The position numbers and the translations under genes were made by a program. 25,420 nucleotides of DNA from CAZJHX01 sp964545715 (GTDB taxonomy: Bacteria; Myxococcota_A; UBA9042; GCA-2863065), in contig CAZJHX010000150.1 of assembly GCA_964545715.1 (NCBI GenBank), positions 1 to 25,420 on the forward strand. Direction: 5' to 3'. The notes beneath the pieces were generated by a model. It had not been told where the DNA came from, made no database searches, and worked only from the letters and a program-made list of their open reading frames with translations. This document shows, one piece after another, positions 1 through 7,200 of this stretch. Within the stretch, counting starts at the first letter, position 1. Each line of letters begins with the position of its first letter.

Positions 1-996
1 GTGCCCAACATACGGGTCGGTGACGATCTTGAATGCCAGCATGGCCACCGGAGGGTCGTCGTCCGCGGGCCGTGTGATCTCGGTGGGCTCGACGTCGTCC
101 GCGCGCTTCCAGGTGGCCGGATCCACGCCGACGATGGCGTCGACATCCAGCGGGGAGGGCAGGTACGCGACGACCGCGTCCAGCAGGGTCTGCACGCCTT
201 TGTTTTTGAAGGCGGAGCCACAGAGGACGGGGGTGATCTTGTTGTTGCAGGTGGCGAGGCGGAGGGAGGCGTTCAAGGCCTCGACCGTCAGCTCTTCGCC
301 CTCGAGATAGGCTTCCAGGAGCGCGTCGTCGTGCTCGACCAGCGCTTCGATCAACTCCAAACGCGCGAGCTCGGCGTCGTCACGACGCTCGGCCGGGATC
401 TCTTCCACGTGGTACTGCGCGCCCAGCGTCTCGTCGTCCCAGATCACCGCCTGCATGGTGATGAGGTCGATGACGCCGGTGAAGGTGTCCTCGGCGCCCA
501 CAGGCAGCTGAATGACGAGCGGGTGGGCGTTCAGCCGACCCTTGAGCTGGCTGACGACGTTCTCGAAGTCGGCGCCCGTCCGGTCCATCTTGTTGACGAA
601 CGCGATGCGGGGGACGCTGTAGCGGTCGGCCTGGCGCCAGACCGTCTCAGACTGCGGCTCGACACCACCGACCGCGCAGAACACGGCGACACAGCCATCG
701 AGAACGCGGAGACTGCGCTCCACCTCGATAGTGAAGTCGACGTGACCGGGTGTGTCGATGATGTTGATGCGGTGGTCTTTCCAGTTGCAGGTCGTCGCGG
801 CAGACGTAATCGTGATGCCGCGCTCCTGCTCCTGAACCATCCAGTCCATCGTGGCAGCGCCGTCATGCACCTCACCGATCTTGTAAGACACACCCGTGTA
901 ATAGAGCACGCGCTCTGTGGTGGTTGTCTTGCCGGCGTCGATGTGAGCCATGATTCCGATGTTCCGAACGTCCTTAAGTGGGTGACGGCGAGCCAT
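1..996 (-). CDS. fusA: Elongation factor G, N-terminal 332 residues (cut by window edge)
   Basis: This is the translocation GTPase that moves tRNA and mRNA through the ribosome after peptide transfer; it acts in the cytoplasm. The GTPase motifs are all visible: AHIDAGKT (residues 17-24), RGITIT (59-64), DTPGHVD (81-87, with the conserved His85), NKMD (135-138) and GSAFKN. The reading reaches base 1 inside the start of domain II (AFKIVTDPYVGH), so a bit under half of a typical ~700-residue EF-G is present and the rest lies outside the window. The start is the ATG at 994-996, giving the family-typical MARRHPLKDVRNIGI. It sits 19 bases after rpsG and has a GGGGG ribosome binding site about 4 bases upstream of it. 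The gene is the third of a str operon and should be co-transcribed with rpsL and rpsG. Identity is certain. Confidence 0.98.
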   Translation of the reverse strand, partial: MARRHPLKDVRNIGIMAHIDAGKTTTTERVLYYTGVSYKIGEVHDGAATMDWMVQEQERGITITSAATTCNWKDHRINIIDTPGHVDFTIEVERSLRVLDGCVAVFCAVGGVEPQSETVWRQADRYSVPRIAFVNKMDRTGADFENVVSQLKGRLNAHPLVIQLPVGAEDTFTGVIDLITMQAVIWDDETLGAQYHVEEIPAERRDDAELARLELIEALVEHDDALLEAYLEGEELTVEALNASLRLATCNNKITPVLCGSAFKNKGVQTLLDAVVAYLPSPLDVDAIVGVDPATWKRADDVEPTEITRPADDDPPVAMLAFKIVTDPYVGH

Positions 997-1015
997 GCCG
1001 CCCCCTTTTTTCTGT

Positions 1016-1486
1016 CTACCAGCGGTAGTGACTGAAGGCCTTGTTGGCCTCCGCCATCCGGTGGGTGTCTTCGCGTTTCTTCACTGACGAGCCGCGGTTG
1101 TTGGCAGCATCGATGAGCTCGGCGCTGAGCTTGGCAACCATGCCGCGCTCACCACGCTTGCGGGCGTAGCCGATGACCCAGCGAATCGCCAGAGCCGTAC
1201 GGCGGTCCGAACGGACCTCGACCGGAACCTGGTAGGTCGAACCACCGACGCGGCGGCTCTTGACCTCGACCTGGGGCCGGACGTTGTCCATCGCGCGCTT
1301 GAAGACCTTGAGCGGATCGTCTTTCGTCCGTCGCTCGATGTCATCGAAGCACTGGTACAGCACGCCCTCGGCGACGGACTTCTTGCCGTCGACCATCATG
1401 CAGTTGATGAACTTCTGAACCAGCCAGTCCCCGAACTTGGGGTCCTTGCCGATATCTCGTTTCTGGACTTCACGTCTGCGAGGCAT
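1016..1486 (-). CDS. rpsG: 30S ribosomal protein S7
   Basis: S7 is a primary 16S rRNA-binding protein that nucleates assembly of the 30S head and lines the mRNA exit/E-site region. The 156-residue length matches the bacterial family. The start MPRRREVQKRDIGKDPKFGD and the end FSHYRW are typical, as are the MMVDGKKSVAE helix and the VKSRRVGGSTYQVPVEV beta-hairpin. The ATG begins two bases after the rpsL stop codon, so the two are almost certainly on one mRNA and probably translationally coupled. In Escherichia coli S7 represses its own operon by binding the rpsL-rpsG spacer. Here that spacer is only 2 bases, so such a control site cannot sit between the genes. No irregularity is seen. Confidence 0.98.
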   Translation of the reverse strand: MPRRREVQKRDIGKDPKFGDWLVQKFINCMMVDGKKSVAEGVLYQCFDDIERRTKDDPLKVFKRAMDNVRPQVEVKSRRVGGSTYQVPVEVRSDRRTALAIRWVIGYARKRGERGMVAKLSAELIDAANNRGSSVKKREDTHRMAEANKAFSHYRW

Positions 1487-1488
1487 GG

Positions 1489-1860
1489 CTACTTACCCTT
1501 CTTCGTGCCGTACTTGGAACGGCCGCGGTTACGCCCGGAGACGCCGGTGGCGTCCAGGGTGCCGCGAATGATGTGATAACGAACGCCGGGCAGGTCCTTC
1601 ACACGACCACCACGGATGAGCACGATGCTGTGCTCCTGGAGGCTGTGACCCTCTCCGGGGATGTAGGACGTGACCTCCATCCCGTTCGTCAAACGGACAC
1701 GAGCGATCTTCCGGAGCGCCGAGTTCGGCTTCTTCGGAGTGGACGTGTACACGCGGGTGCAGACGCCGCGCCGCTGCGGGCACGCCATCAATGCTGGAGC
1801 GTCGCTCTTGCTTCGCTTCTTTTTCCGCCCCTTGCGGATGAGCTGACTAATCGTCGGCAT
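1489..1860 (-). CDS. rpsL: 30S ribosomal protein S12
   Basis: S12 lies at the decoding centre of the 30S subunit and controls tRNA selection accuracy. The 123-residue product has the whole signature, including PQRRGVCTRVYTSTPKKPNS, VRLTNGMEVTSYIPGEGHSL, the GGRVKDLPGVRYH block and a basic tail ending SKYGTKKGK. The lysines in TPKKPNS and in RVKDLPG, where classical streptomycin-resistance substitutions occur, are both the usual lysine, so nothing suggests a resistant allele. The ATG at 1858-1860 has a GGGAGAG ribosome binding site at 1868-1874, 7 bases upstream. It is the first gene of the str operon, driven by the strong promoter at 1983-2010. Confidence 0.98.
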   Translation of the reverse strand: MPTISQLIRKGRKKKRSKSDAPALMACPQRRGVCTRVYTSTPKKPNSALRKIARVRLTNGMEVTSYIPGEGHSLQEHSIVLIRGGRVKDLPGVRYHIIRGTLDATGVSGRNRGRSKYGTKKGK

Positions 1861-1982
1861 ACCTGGGCTCTCCCTGGCTCAGTTAGCGCATTCTCTGTCG
1901 CAGTAACGCGTTGCCCGGCCTGCTTCAGGGGCTATAACCTGAGGTGGTTCCGGACATACAGGTCCCCATTGGGAACCGGCGC
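1861..1982 (-). other. 5' leader of the str operon with two inverted repeats
   Basis: This stretch between the predicted rpsL promoter and the rpsL start would be an untranslated leader of roughly 115 bases. It holds two short inverted repeats. At 1961-1977 two 7-base arms flank a 3-base loop, with one G-U pair in RNA. At 1923-1944 two 7-base arms flank an 8-base loop, with one mismatch. Either could be a regulatory structure for ribosomal protein autoregulation or just mRNA stabilisation. No U-tract follows, so they are not obvious attenuators. No open frame with a ribosome binding site is seen here. The structural role is inference. Confidence 0.4.
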
Positions 1983-2010
1983 AGTATAGGTAGGCGTTTT
2001 AGGGTGTCAA
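1983..2010 (-). promoter_or_regulatory. Sigma-70-type promoter for rpsL-rpsG-fusA
   Basis: On the minus strand a perfect TTGACA (2005-2010) and TATACT (1983-1988) are separated by 16 bases, which makes this the best consensus promoter seen in the window. The start point should lie near 1976. A strong housekeeping promoter is what a ribosomal protein operon needs. Just upstream of the -35 is a perfect palindrome AAACGGCGTTT (2015-2025), and GGCGTTT recurs at 1993-1999 between the two boxes. Confidence 0.85.
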
Positions 2011-2056
2011 CCAGAAACGGCGTTTGTGGGTAACAAAGGCGATTTTCTAGGAAGTC

Positions 2057-4645
2057 CTACGGTTTTAGCGCAGCGGTGAACGTGTACGGACCGTTTGAGA
2101 CCTTGAATTGGCCGTCGACGATGATGAAGACGGTCTGGTTTTTGGCCAGATCGACCACCACACTCTCCTTGCCGTTGACCGGGGAGTCCACCGCCGCCTT
2201 GCAGAAGAGGCCATAGTCGCTGCAGTTGGCCACGACATACAGGTTGCTGTTGAAGTCGGTGGCAAAATCCAAGAACGAGAACAGCACGGTCTGGTTCTCG
2301 GGAGCCGTGTACACGTAGACCACGTCGTTGCCGGCCCCTCCGGTGATCGCCGCGGGCCCGTCCTCACACACCCCGTCCGGCAGGACATAATCGGGGTTGG
2401 CGCCCAGCGTGGAGCCGGAGTGCTGGAACGGCGCGTCAGCCGTCAGCGCAGGAATCGCGAGCGCCGTAGCGCAGGTGTCGTTGGGCGCCTTCTCGACGCA
2501 GAGGAAGTTCTGGGCGCACATCGCGCTCTCATCACAGGTGCCACACACGTCGCCGCACTTGTCGTCGCCGCACGTCTTGCCGGCGCATTGGGCCTCGCAG
2601 GACAGCTCCTCTACCGACAGCGTGAAGGAGCCTTTCTCGCCCGCCTCGCTGCCGTCCACGATGACCCAGACCTTCTCGCCTTTGCTCATCACGTGCTCCA
2701 CTGTCTCCGGCTCGCCGGCGGGTTTGTCGGAGCCGGCTTCGCAGTCCTGGAAGCCCGCGGGGCACGCCGAGACGACGCTCAGCAGCGGATTGAAGTCGCC
2801 GATGGGCGTCACCGTGAAGCCGAACTTGCCGTGCTTGGGCGCCACAAAGCCGTAGACCAGGTCCTCGGCCTGCTCGCCGCCGTTATAGATGGCCGGTCCA
2901 CCGGGGCACACCTCGGGAAAGGTGAAGTAGTCGTCGGTTGCGCCGGTCGTCTTCTGCCCCTTGGACCACGGCAGCTCGCCCGGGATCGGCAGTGCAGTCT
3001 CGCAGGTGTCGTTGAGCGCCGCCTCGATGCACGCGCCCTCCTGACAACTCAGCCCCGGCGCGCAGCTGCCGCACGTGCCGCCACAGCCGTCCACGCCGCA
3101 CGCTTTGCCGGCGCAGCTGCCGGCGCACGGCCAGTTGTTGATGGTCAGTGTGTAGTCGCCCTTCTCCGCCCCCCCGAAGCCGTCCACGATCACCCAGTAG
3201 GTGACGCCCTTCTGCAGCTCGGTGATGATCTGCTCGGTCGTGGTGCCCGCTTCGTTGGATGCCGCCACGCAGCTGTCGCCGATCGCCAGGCAGTTGGTCA
3301 CCAGATACACCGCCGCGTTGAAGTCGGCGTCCACAGCGATCAGGTAGTCAGCCGTCTCCAGCGGCTTGATCTTGTAGGTCGTGTCGTTGGGCCCCTGCCC
3401 CATCCCCTGGTTATTGGCGCCGGCGCACCCGCTGTCCGGCAGCAGCACGTAGTCGTCCGACGCGTTGGCGGTCGATCCGGGCACGACCGCGGGCAGCGCA
3501 TCCATCGGCACAAATGTCGCTGATGAGCACTTGTCGTTCTCGGCTTTGCCGACGCATTGGCTGTTCACGCAGGTGGTGTCGCCCTCGCAGTCGCCACAGG
3601 ATCCGCCGCATCCGTCAGGACCGCATACCTTATTAATGCACTTGGGCTGGCAATCCCCACAGACCACCGTCAGCTCGAGCTGCTCCGCCAGGGAATCGCC
3701 GCTGCTCTCGATGGCCACCACGTGGGTCTCGCCAGGCAGCGCATCAAACACCACCTCGGTGTTGTTGGAGTCCGTGCACTGGTCGGGCGCGCAGACCGCA
3801 CCCGGCACATGCATCACACGCATCCCGTCGACCGGTGGCGCGATCGCCACCGTCGCGTTGACCGCCACGCCGCTGCTAAACGTGAAGCCGGTCTCGCTGC
3901 CCTCAAACAGCTCGCCCACGCACGACCAGACGGCCGTATTGGACGGCTCCTTCGGGTCGAAATCCAACGTGATCGTGTCACCGCAGGCCAGCGCCTTGCT
4001 GATCACGCACTCGTTGAGACACTTGGGCTCCGCCGCGCACTTGGGGTCGTCGCAGTCCACGAACCCGTCGCCGTTGTCGTCTTCGCCGTTGGTGCAGATC
4101 TCGTCGCAGTCGTTGTCGCCGGGCAGGCATGCGCCGGACAGGCACTGGTCACCGACCGTGCACGCATTGCCGTCGTCGCATGAATCTCCCGAGATACCCT
4201 CGCTGACGCAGCCGTCCAGCAGGTCGCACTCGTCGTCCGTACACGGGTTCTCGTCGTCACAATCCCGCTCCGCGCCCATGCAGGTACCCTCAGAGCACAC
4301 ATCGTCGACCGTGCAGAGGTTCCCGTCGTCACACGGATTGTCCGTCGTGACACCGACCTTGCACAGACACTCGACGCACTGCATCGCCTCGCACTGCCCC
4401 AGCGCCCGGTCCGGCGGCACATCGCACTCGGCAGCGGTCTCGCACTCGCACACCGGCTTTTGATCTTCCTGCTTGTGGCCCTCGTCGCGCCCCTCGTCCT
4501 CGGGCGGCGGCTCCACGTCCCCGGTTCCGCCGACCACGGTGTCAGGAACATCCTCAGTCACCGGCGGCGCGGGGCAGTCGTCATTGGCGCACGCAGCCAC
4601 CAAAACCAAGGTCGCAAAACCATAGAAAATCGGGCGCAAATGCAT
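2057..4645 (-). CDS. Cys-rich lipoprotein with PPC-like beta-sandwich domains (862 aa)
   Basis: This is a predicted surface lipoprotein of unknown function. The signal peptide ends in a lipobox, LVAAC, with the lipidated residue Cys19; Ala at +2 favours the outer membrane. An acidic, disordered tether (20-65) is followed by Cys-rich repeats of the DDGNxCTVxDxC type (about 66-185) and a probable calcium-binding NGEDDNGDGFVDCDDPKC motif (186-203). A divergent sandwich (about 212-330) follows. Three clear pre-peptidase C-terminal (PPC)-like domains lie at about 370-503, 545-680 and 721-859, each starting ND(T/K)C and carrying a VIVDG strand. Between them are CGxDGCGGxCGxC linkers. PPC domains usually accompany secreted enzymes, but no catalytic domain is present, so adhesion or scaffolding is more likely. 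It lies 51 bases after the small lipoprotein gene. No convincing terminator follows its stop. Architecture is well supported; function is not known. Confidence 0.9.
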   Translation of the reverse strand: MHLRPIFYGFATLVLVAACANDDCPAPPVTEDVPDTVVGGTGDVEPPPEDEGRDEGHKQEDQKPVCECETAAECDVPPDRALGQCEAMQCVECLCKVGVTTDNPCDDGNLCTVDDVCSEGTCMGAERDCDDENPCTDDECDLLDGCVSEGISGDSCDDGNACTVGDQCLSGACLPGDNDCDEICTNGEDDNGDGFVDCDDPKCAAEPKCLNECVISKALACGDTITLDFDPKEPSNTAVWSCVGELFEGSETGFTFSSGVAVNATVAIAPPVDGMRVMHVPGAVCAPDQCTDSNNTEVVFDALPGETHVVAIESSGDSLAEQLELTVVCGDCQPKCINKVCGPDGCGGSCGDCEGDTTCVNSQCVGKAENDKCSSATFVPMDALPAVVPGSTANASDDYVLLPDSGCAGANNQGMGQGPNDTTYKIKPLETADYLIAVDADFNAAVYLVTNCLAIGDSCVAASNEAGTTTEQIITELQKGVTYWVIVDGFGGAEKGDYTLTINNWPCAGSCAGKACGVDGCGGTCGSCAPGLSCQEGACIEAALNDTCETALPIPGELPWSKGQKTTGATDDYFTFPEVCPGGPAIYNGGEQAEDLVYGFVAPKHGKFGFTVTPIGDFNPLLSVVSACPAGFQDCEAGSDKPAGEPETVEHVMSKGEKVWVIVDGSEAGEKGSFTLSVEELSCEAQCAGKTCGDDKCGDVCGTCDESAMCAQNFLCVEKAPNDTCATALAIPALTADAPFQHSGSTLGANPDYVLPDGVCEDGPAAITGGAGNDVVYVYTAPENQTVLFSFLDFATDFNSNLYVVANCSDYGLFCKAAVDSPVNGKESVVVDLAKNQTVFIIVDGQFKVSNGPYTFTAALKP

Positions 4646-4697
4646 CGCGATAGTCTACTCGCGGCGCTTGATCAGGTCCAATAACGGCCAGCGCCCG

Positions 4698-5384
4698 CTA
4701 GGGCTTGCGGGACCACTCAGCCGGTGTCGTGGTCGGGATCTGAATCCACTCGCCGGACTTCGTGACGCGGTCCTGCCAGAACTGCGCGTGCACGATCTCC
4801 ACCTGCGCTCGGACCTCCGCCACGGCCGCCGCAGTCGCAACGGCCAGCGCCTCGTCCAGGGCCGTCTTGATGACCGTGTCCGCGATGGACTCGCAGATCT
4901 CGCCCGCCGGCAGCTCGTCGCACAGCTGCTGCACCACCTGAGCCCGCAGTTCGGGCTTCTGCTCTTCGATCTGCCGCTCGATGTCGGCCTCGTGCGTCGC
5001 CATGATCAGGTCGTAGTAGGCCGCTCGATCCGCGTTCTCGGCCTGCACCACGGCTGCCTGCGCCACGGTGTAGTCGGTGCCCTCCGCCTCGTGGACCGTC
5101 TGCACCTCGGCAAGCTCCGGCACCTCCACAAGCCCGCGCGCATTCTCCCCCAGAGTCCCGTTTGCCTTGTACCGCCGCACTTCTTGCAGTCGGTCCTTGA
5201 TCGCCTGCAGCAGCTCGGTCTTCTGCAGTGATTTGGCAGAGTCGAACTTGCCGTCCTCGACCACCGGCAGCCCGGCGAGACTGTCCTCGACAGGCGCAGG
5301 AACGTCGGCCGGGTCGGATTCGGCGCACGAGACCAGGCATCCCAGACTGATAACGACAGCGGCAACACGCAACGCGAACATCAT
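4698..5384 (-). CDS. Small helical lipoprotein (228 aa)
   Basis: I do not recognise the family. The product begins MMFALRVAAVVISLGCLVSC, a lipoprotein signal peptide with lipobox LVSC and lipidated Cys20, followed by a short Asp/Pro/Glu tether (about 21-45). The remainder is strongly helical with many Glu, Gln, Ala and Arg residues, notably ADIERQIEEQKPELRAQVV and the Ala-rich helix VIKTALDEALAVATAAAVAE, suggesting a coiled-coil or helical bundle with only two further cysteines. The start is chosen at the ATG whose bases overlap the TGA of the upstream collagen-like gene (ATGA, 5381-5384). A longer reading would run backwards through that gene with no signal peptide. Coupled translation suggests that it works with the upstream secreted protein, perhaps anchoring it, but that is inference. 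Confidence 0.85.
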   Translation of the reverse strand: MMFALRVAAVVISLGCLVSCAESDPADVPAPVEDSLAGLPVVEDGKFDSAKSLQKTELLQAIKDRLQEVRRYKANGTLGENARGLVEVPELAEVQTVHEAEGTDYTVAQAAVVQAENADRAAYYDLIMATHEADIERQIEEQKPELRAQVVQQLCDELPAGEICESIADTVIKTALDEALAVATAAAVAEVRAQVEIVHAQFWQDRVTKSGEWIQIPTTTPAEWSRKP

Positions 5385-7156
5385 CGGACAAAAACCCCGC
5401 CGGTTTGGCTGCAGCCGGTCGTCGAGCCGTTGTAGTAGCCCGAGCGGCCGCAGCTGGTTTCCCAGTTGTTGGTGGTCTCCCAGCTTGACCAGGAGTGGTT
5501 GCCGGCACCAAAGGCCAGCATGACGGAGATGCAGTCCGCGCTGACGGTGCGGTTGCCTGAGTTGCTCATGCACGACCCGGCCTGGCCGACCACCATAAAC
5601 ATGGCGTCATTGGGCCCGGACGTCTGCGTCATGCGCAGGGACAATGCCGCCGTCTCGGACACGTTCTGCAGGCTGGGACTGCGGGCGGTCACGTTGATGG
5701 GCGGCGCAATGTTGTAGTCGACCCCACTGGAGCCCGAGCAGCAGTTCTTGATCTTGTTGTCCAGCGTCTGGGCGTTGTTGCCGACGCCGTGGAAAGCGGC
5801 CCAATGAGGCGTTGTGTCGTGGGGGCCCATTTTGACCAGGATGTCTTTGAAGTTCATGCCGTTGAAGGCCCTCTGAAATCCCTTGGTGTTGGCGAGAGAC
5901 TTGTTGAACGAGCCGTTGTAGGTGCCGTCGAGCGTGCCCTTGATCACCAGCGTCCACCCACCTCCGTTGGTCGTCATGTCGCAATAGTGCGCGGAGCTGA
6001 TGCCGCCGGCGCTCAGCGTGTAGACGCCGCTTACCGTGCCCGCTTCGTAACCCGCGCCGGGGGTCAGGTAGCTCTGGCAGGACCCAGCCACCTTGCCGTC
6101 TGCCCACTGGAAGGAGCCGTTGACCTGCTCTATCGCGATGACGCAGCCCGCGGTGCCCACGGTGCCGCACGCGTTGTCACAGTCATCCTTGATCGCGTCG
6201 CCGCACGCGATGGTGGACGGAGGCGCGCACTGCGTCAGGTTCAGCCCGGTGCCCGTGGAGCCGCACTCCTCGCCGCAGTCGTTCTTCACCGCAACCTTGC
6301 ACGCGACCGTGGCAACATCGGGGCAGGTGTCCGTGCACAGCCGCACCTTGGACATCGTGGTGCCGGTGCACAGGTACAGGGCGTTCTTGGCGGTGTCGTA
6401 GAACATCTTGCCTGCGGTCCCCGCATCGCAGGCCGGCAGCACAGCGACCGGCTGGGCGCCGCCATCGTCGGTCGCGCAAGCCCAGCCGCCTGCGCCCCGC
6501 TTCCAAATCTGCCCGACCTGGCAGTCAGCGTTGGCAAACAGCCCGTCGGCACCCTTTTCGCCGGCTGGGCCGGTCGGGCCCTCAGGTCCCGTCTCGCCGG
6601 TCGGACCACCGGGCCCCGGGTCGCCCTTGGGTCCCTGGTAGACCGACCAGCCATCGGCGCGGCACACATAGACCTGATCCAGCGCAGAGTTGAAGTAGAC
6701 GCGGCCGAGGTTGCCGCCAAAACAGTCTGCAGGCGGCCCCACGCTGACCGAGAAGCTCTGAGCGACAGTGGCCGAATCGGCGTGCTGCGCCCGAAACGCA
6801 AACGGTATGCTGGTGACCGGCTGCAGCGGCAGCTCGCCCTCGCCGTCGACGCCGATGCCGACCCACAGCTCGTCGAAGCTCAGCAGAATCGTCGCGTCGA
6901 TCGGCGTCACAGACCCCAGGATCAGCTGCATGACCCCCGCCTTGACCGTGACCGAGGGGTGGACCTCAGTCCACAGCGGTACGGCGCCGTCGGCGCTGGG
7001 ATACAGCGTCGCGACCACAACCACCTTGCCCGAATATGGCACACCGGCGCCGCTGCGCAGCGACGCCTGGACCGAGATCTGCGGCTGCAGCTGAGCCGAC
7101 GCGAGGCCCGGCGCCATGATCAGGGCCGTGACCAACAACAAAACGCGGGTTTGCAT
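5381..7156 (-). CDS. Secreted protein with collagen-like tract and fibrinogen-like C-terminal domain (591 aa)
   Basis: The product has a Sec signal peptide (1-22, cleavage after ASA). An all-beta N-terminal region (about 25-140) follows, with PFAFRAQHAD near its end, a motif seen in bacterial surface and tail-fibre-like proteins. Next come a small Cys-containing module (about 144-172), ten uninterrupted Gly-X-Y triplets (175-204), a second Cys-containing module (about 211-265), Cys-rich spacers (274-340), and a C-terminal domain (about 345-591) with CDMTTNGGGWTLVIKG at 392-407. That GGGWT block with nearby cysteines is the hallmark of fibrinogen-related and intelectin-like domains. A trimeric secreted lectin-like fibre is plausible by analogy with ficolins. 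The start is the ATG at 7154-7156, with AGGA about 9 bases upstream. It follows the oxidoreductase gene by 44 bases and overlaps the small lipoprotein gene downstream by 4 bases. Ligand and true fold are untested. Confidence 0.88.
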   Translation of the reverse strand: MQTRVLLLVTALIMAPGLASAQLQPQISVQASLRSGAGVPYSGKVVVVATLYPSADGAVPLWTEVHPSVTVKAGVMQLILGSVTPIDATILLSFDELWVGIGVDGEGELPLQPVTSIPFAFRAQHADSATVAQSFSVSVGPPADCFGGNLGRVYFNSALDQVYVCRADGWSVYQGPKGDPGPGGPTGETGPEGPTGPAGEKGADGLFANADCQVGQIWKRGAGGWACATDDGGAQPVAVLPACDAGTAGKMFYDTAKNALYLCTGTTMSKVRLCTDTCPDVATVACKVAVKNDCGEECGSTGTGLNLTQCAPPSTIACGDAIKDDCDNACGTVGTAGCVIAIEQVNGSFQWADGKVAGSCQSYLTPGAGYEAGTVSGVYTLSAGGISSAHYCDMTTNGGGWTLVIKGTLDGTYNGSFNKSLANTKGFQRAFNGMNFKDILVKMGPHDTTPHWAAFHGVGNNAQTLDNKIKNCCSGSSGVDYNIAPPINVTARSPSLQNVSETAALSLRMTQTSGPNDAMFMVVGQAGSCMSNSGNRTVSADCISVMLAFGAGNHSWSSWETTNNWETSCGRSGYYNGSTTGCSQTGGVFVR

Positions 7157-7200
7157 GGCCCTATCCTGCCACGAACGCGCGCCGGTTAGACAGCGAAGGC

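Noticed and set aside
1..1035. Plus-strand open frame across the fusA region
   Set aside because: Antisense of EF-G, whose GTPase motifs are unmistakable on the minus strand.
1489..1860. Streptomycin-resistance allele of rpsL
   Set aside because: Both key lysines (TPKKPNS and RVKDLPG) are the usual residues.
2011..2056. Short palindromes after the 862-residue gene as an intrinsic terminator
   Set aside because: Stems are 5 pairs with very short or AT-rich arms and no T-tract follows.
2108..3523. Plus-strand open frame opposite the 862-residue lipoprotein
   Set aside because: No domain, no ribosome binding site; the PPC and Cys repeats on the minus strand explain the sequence.
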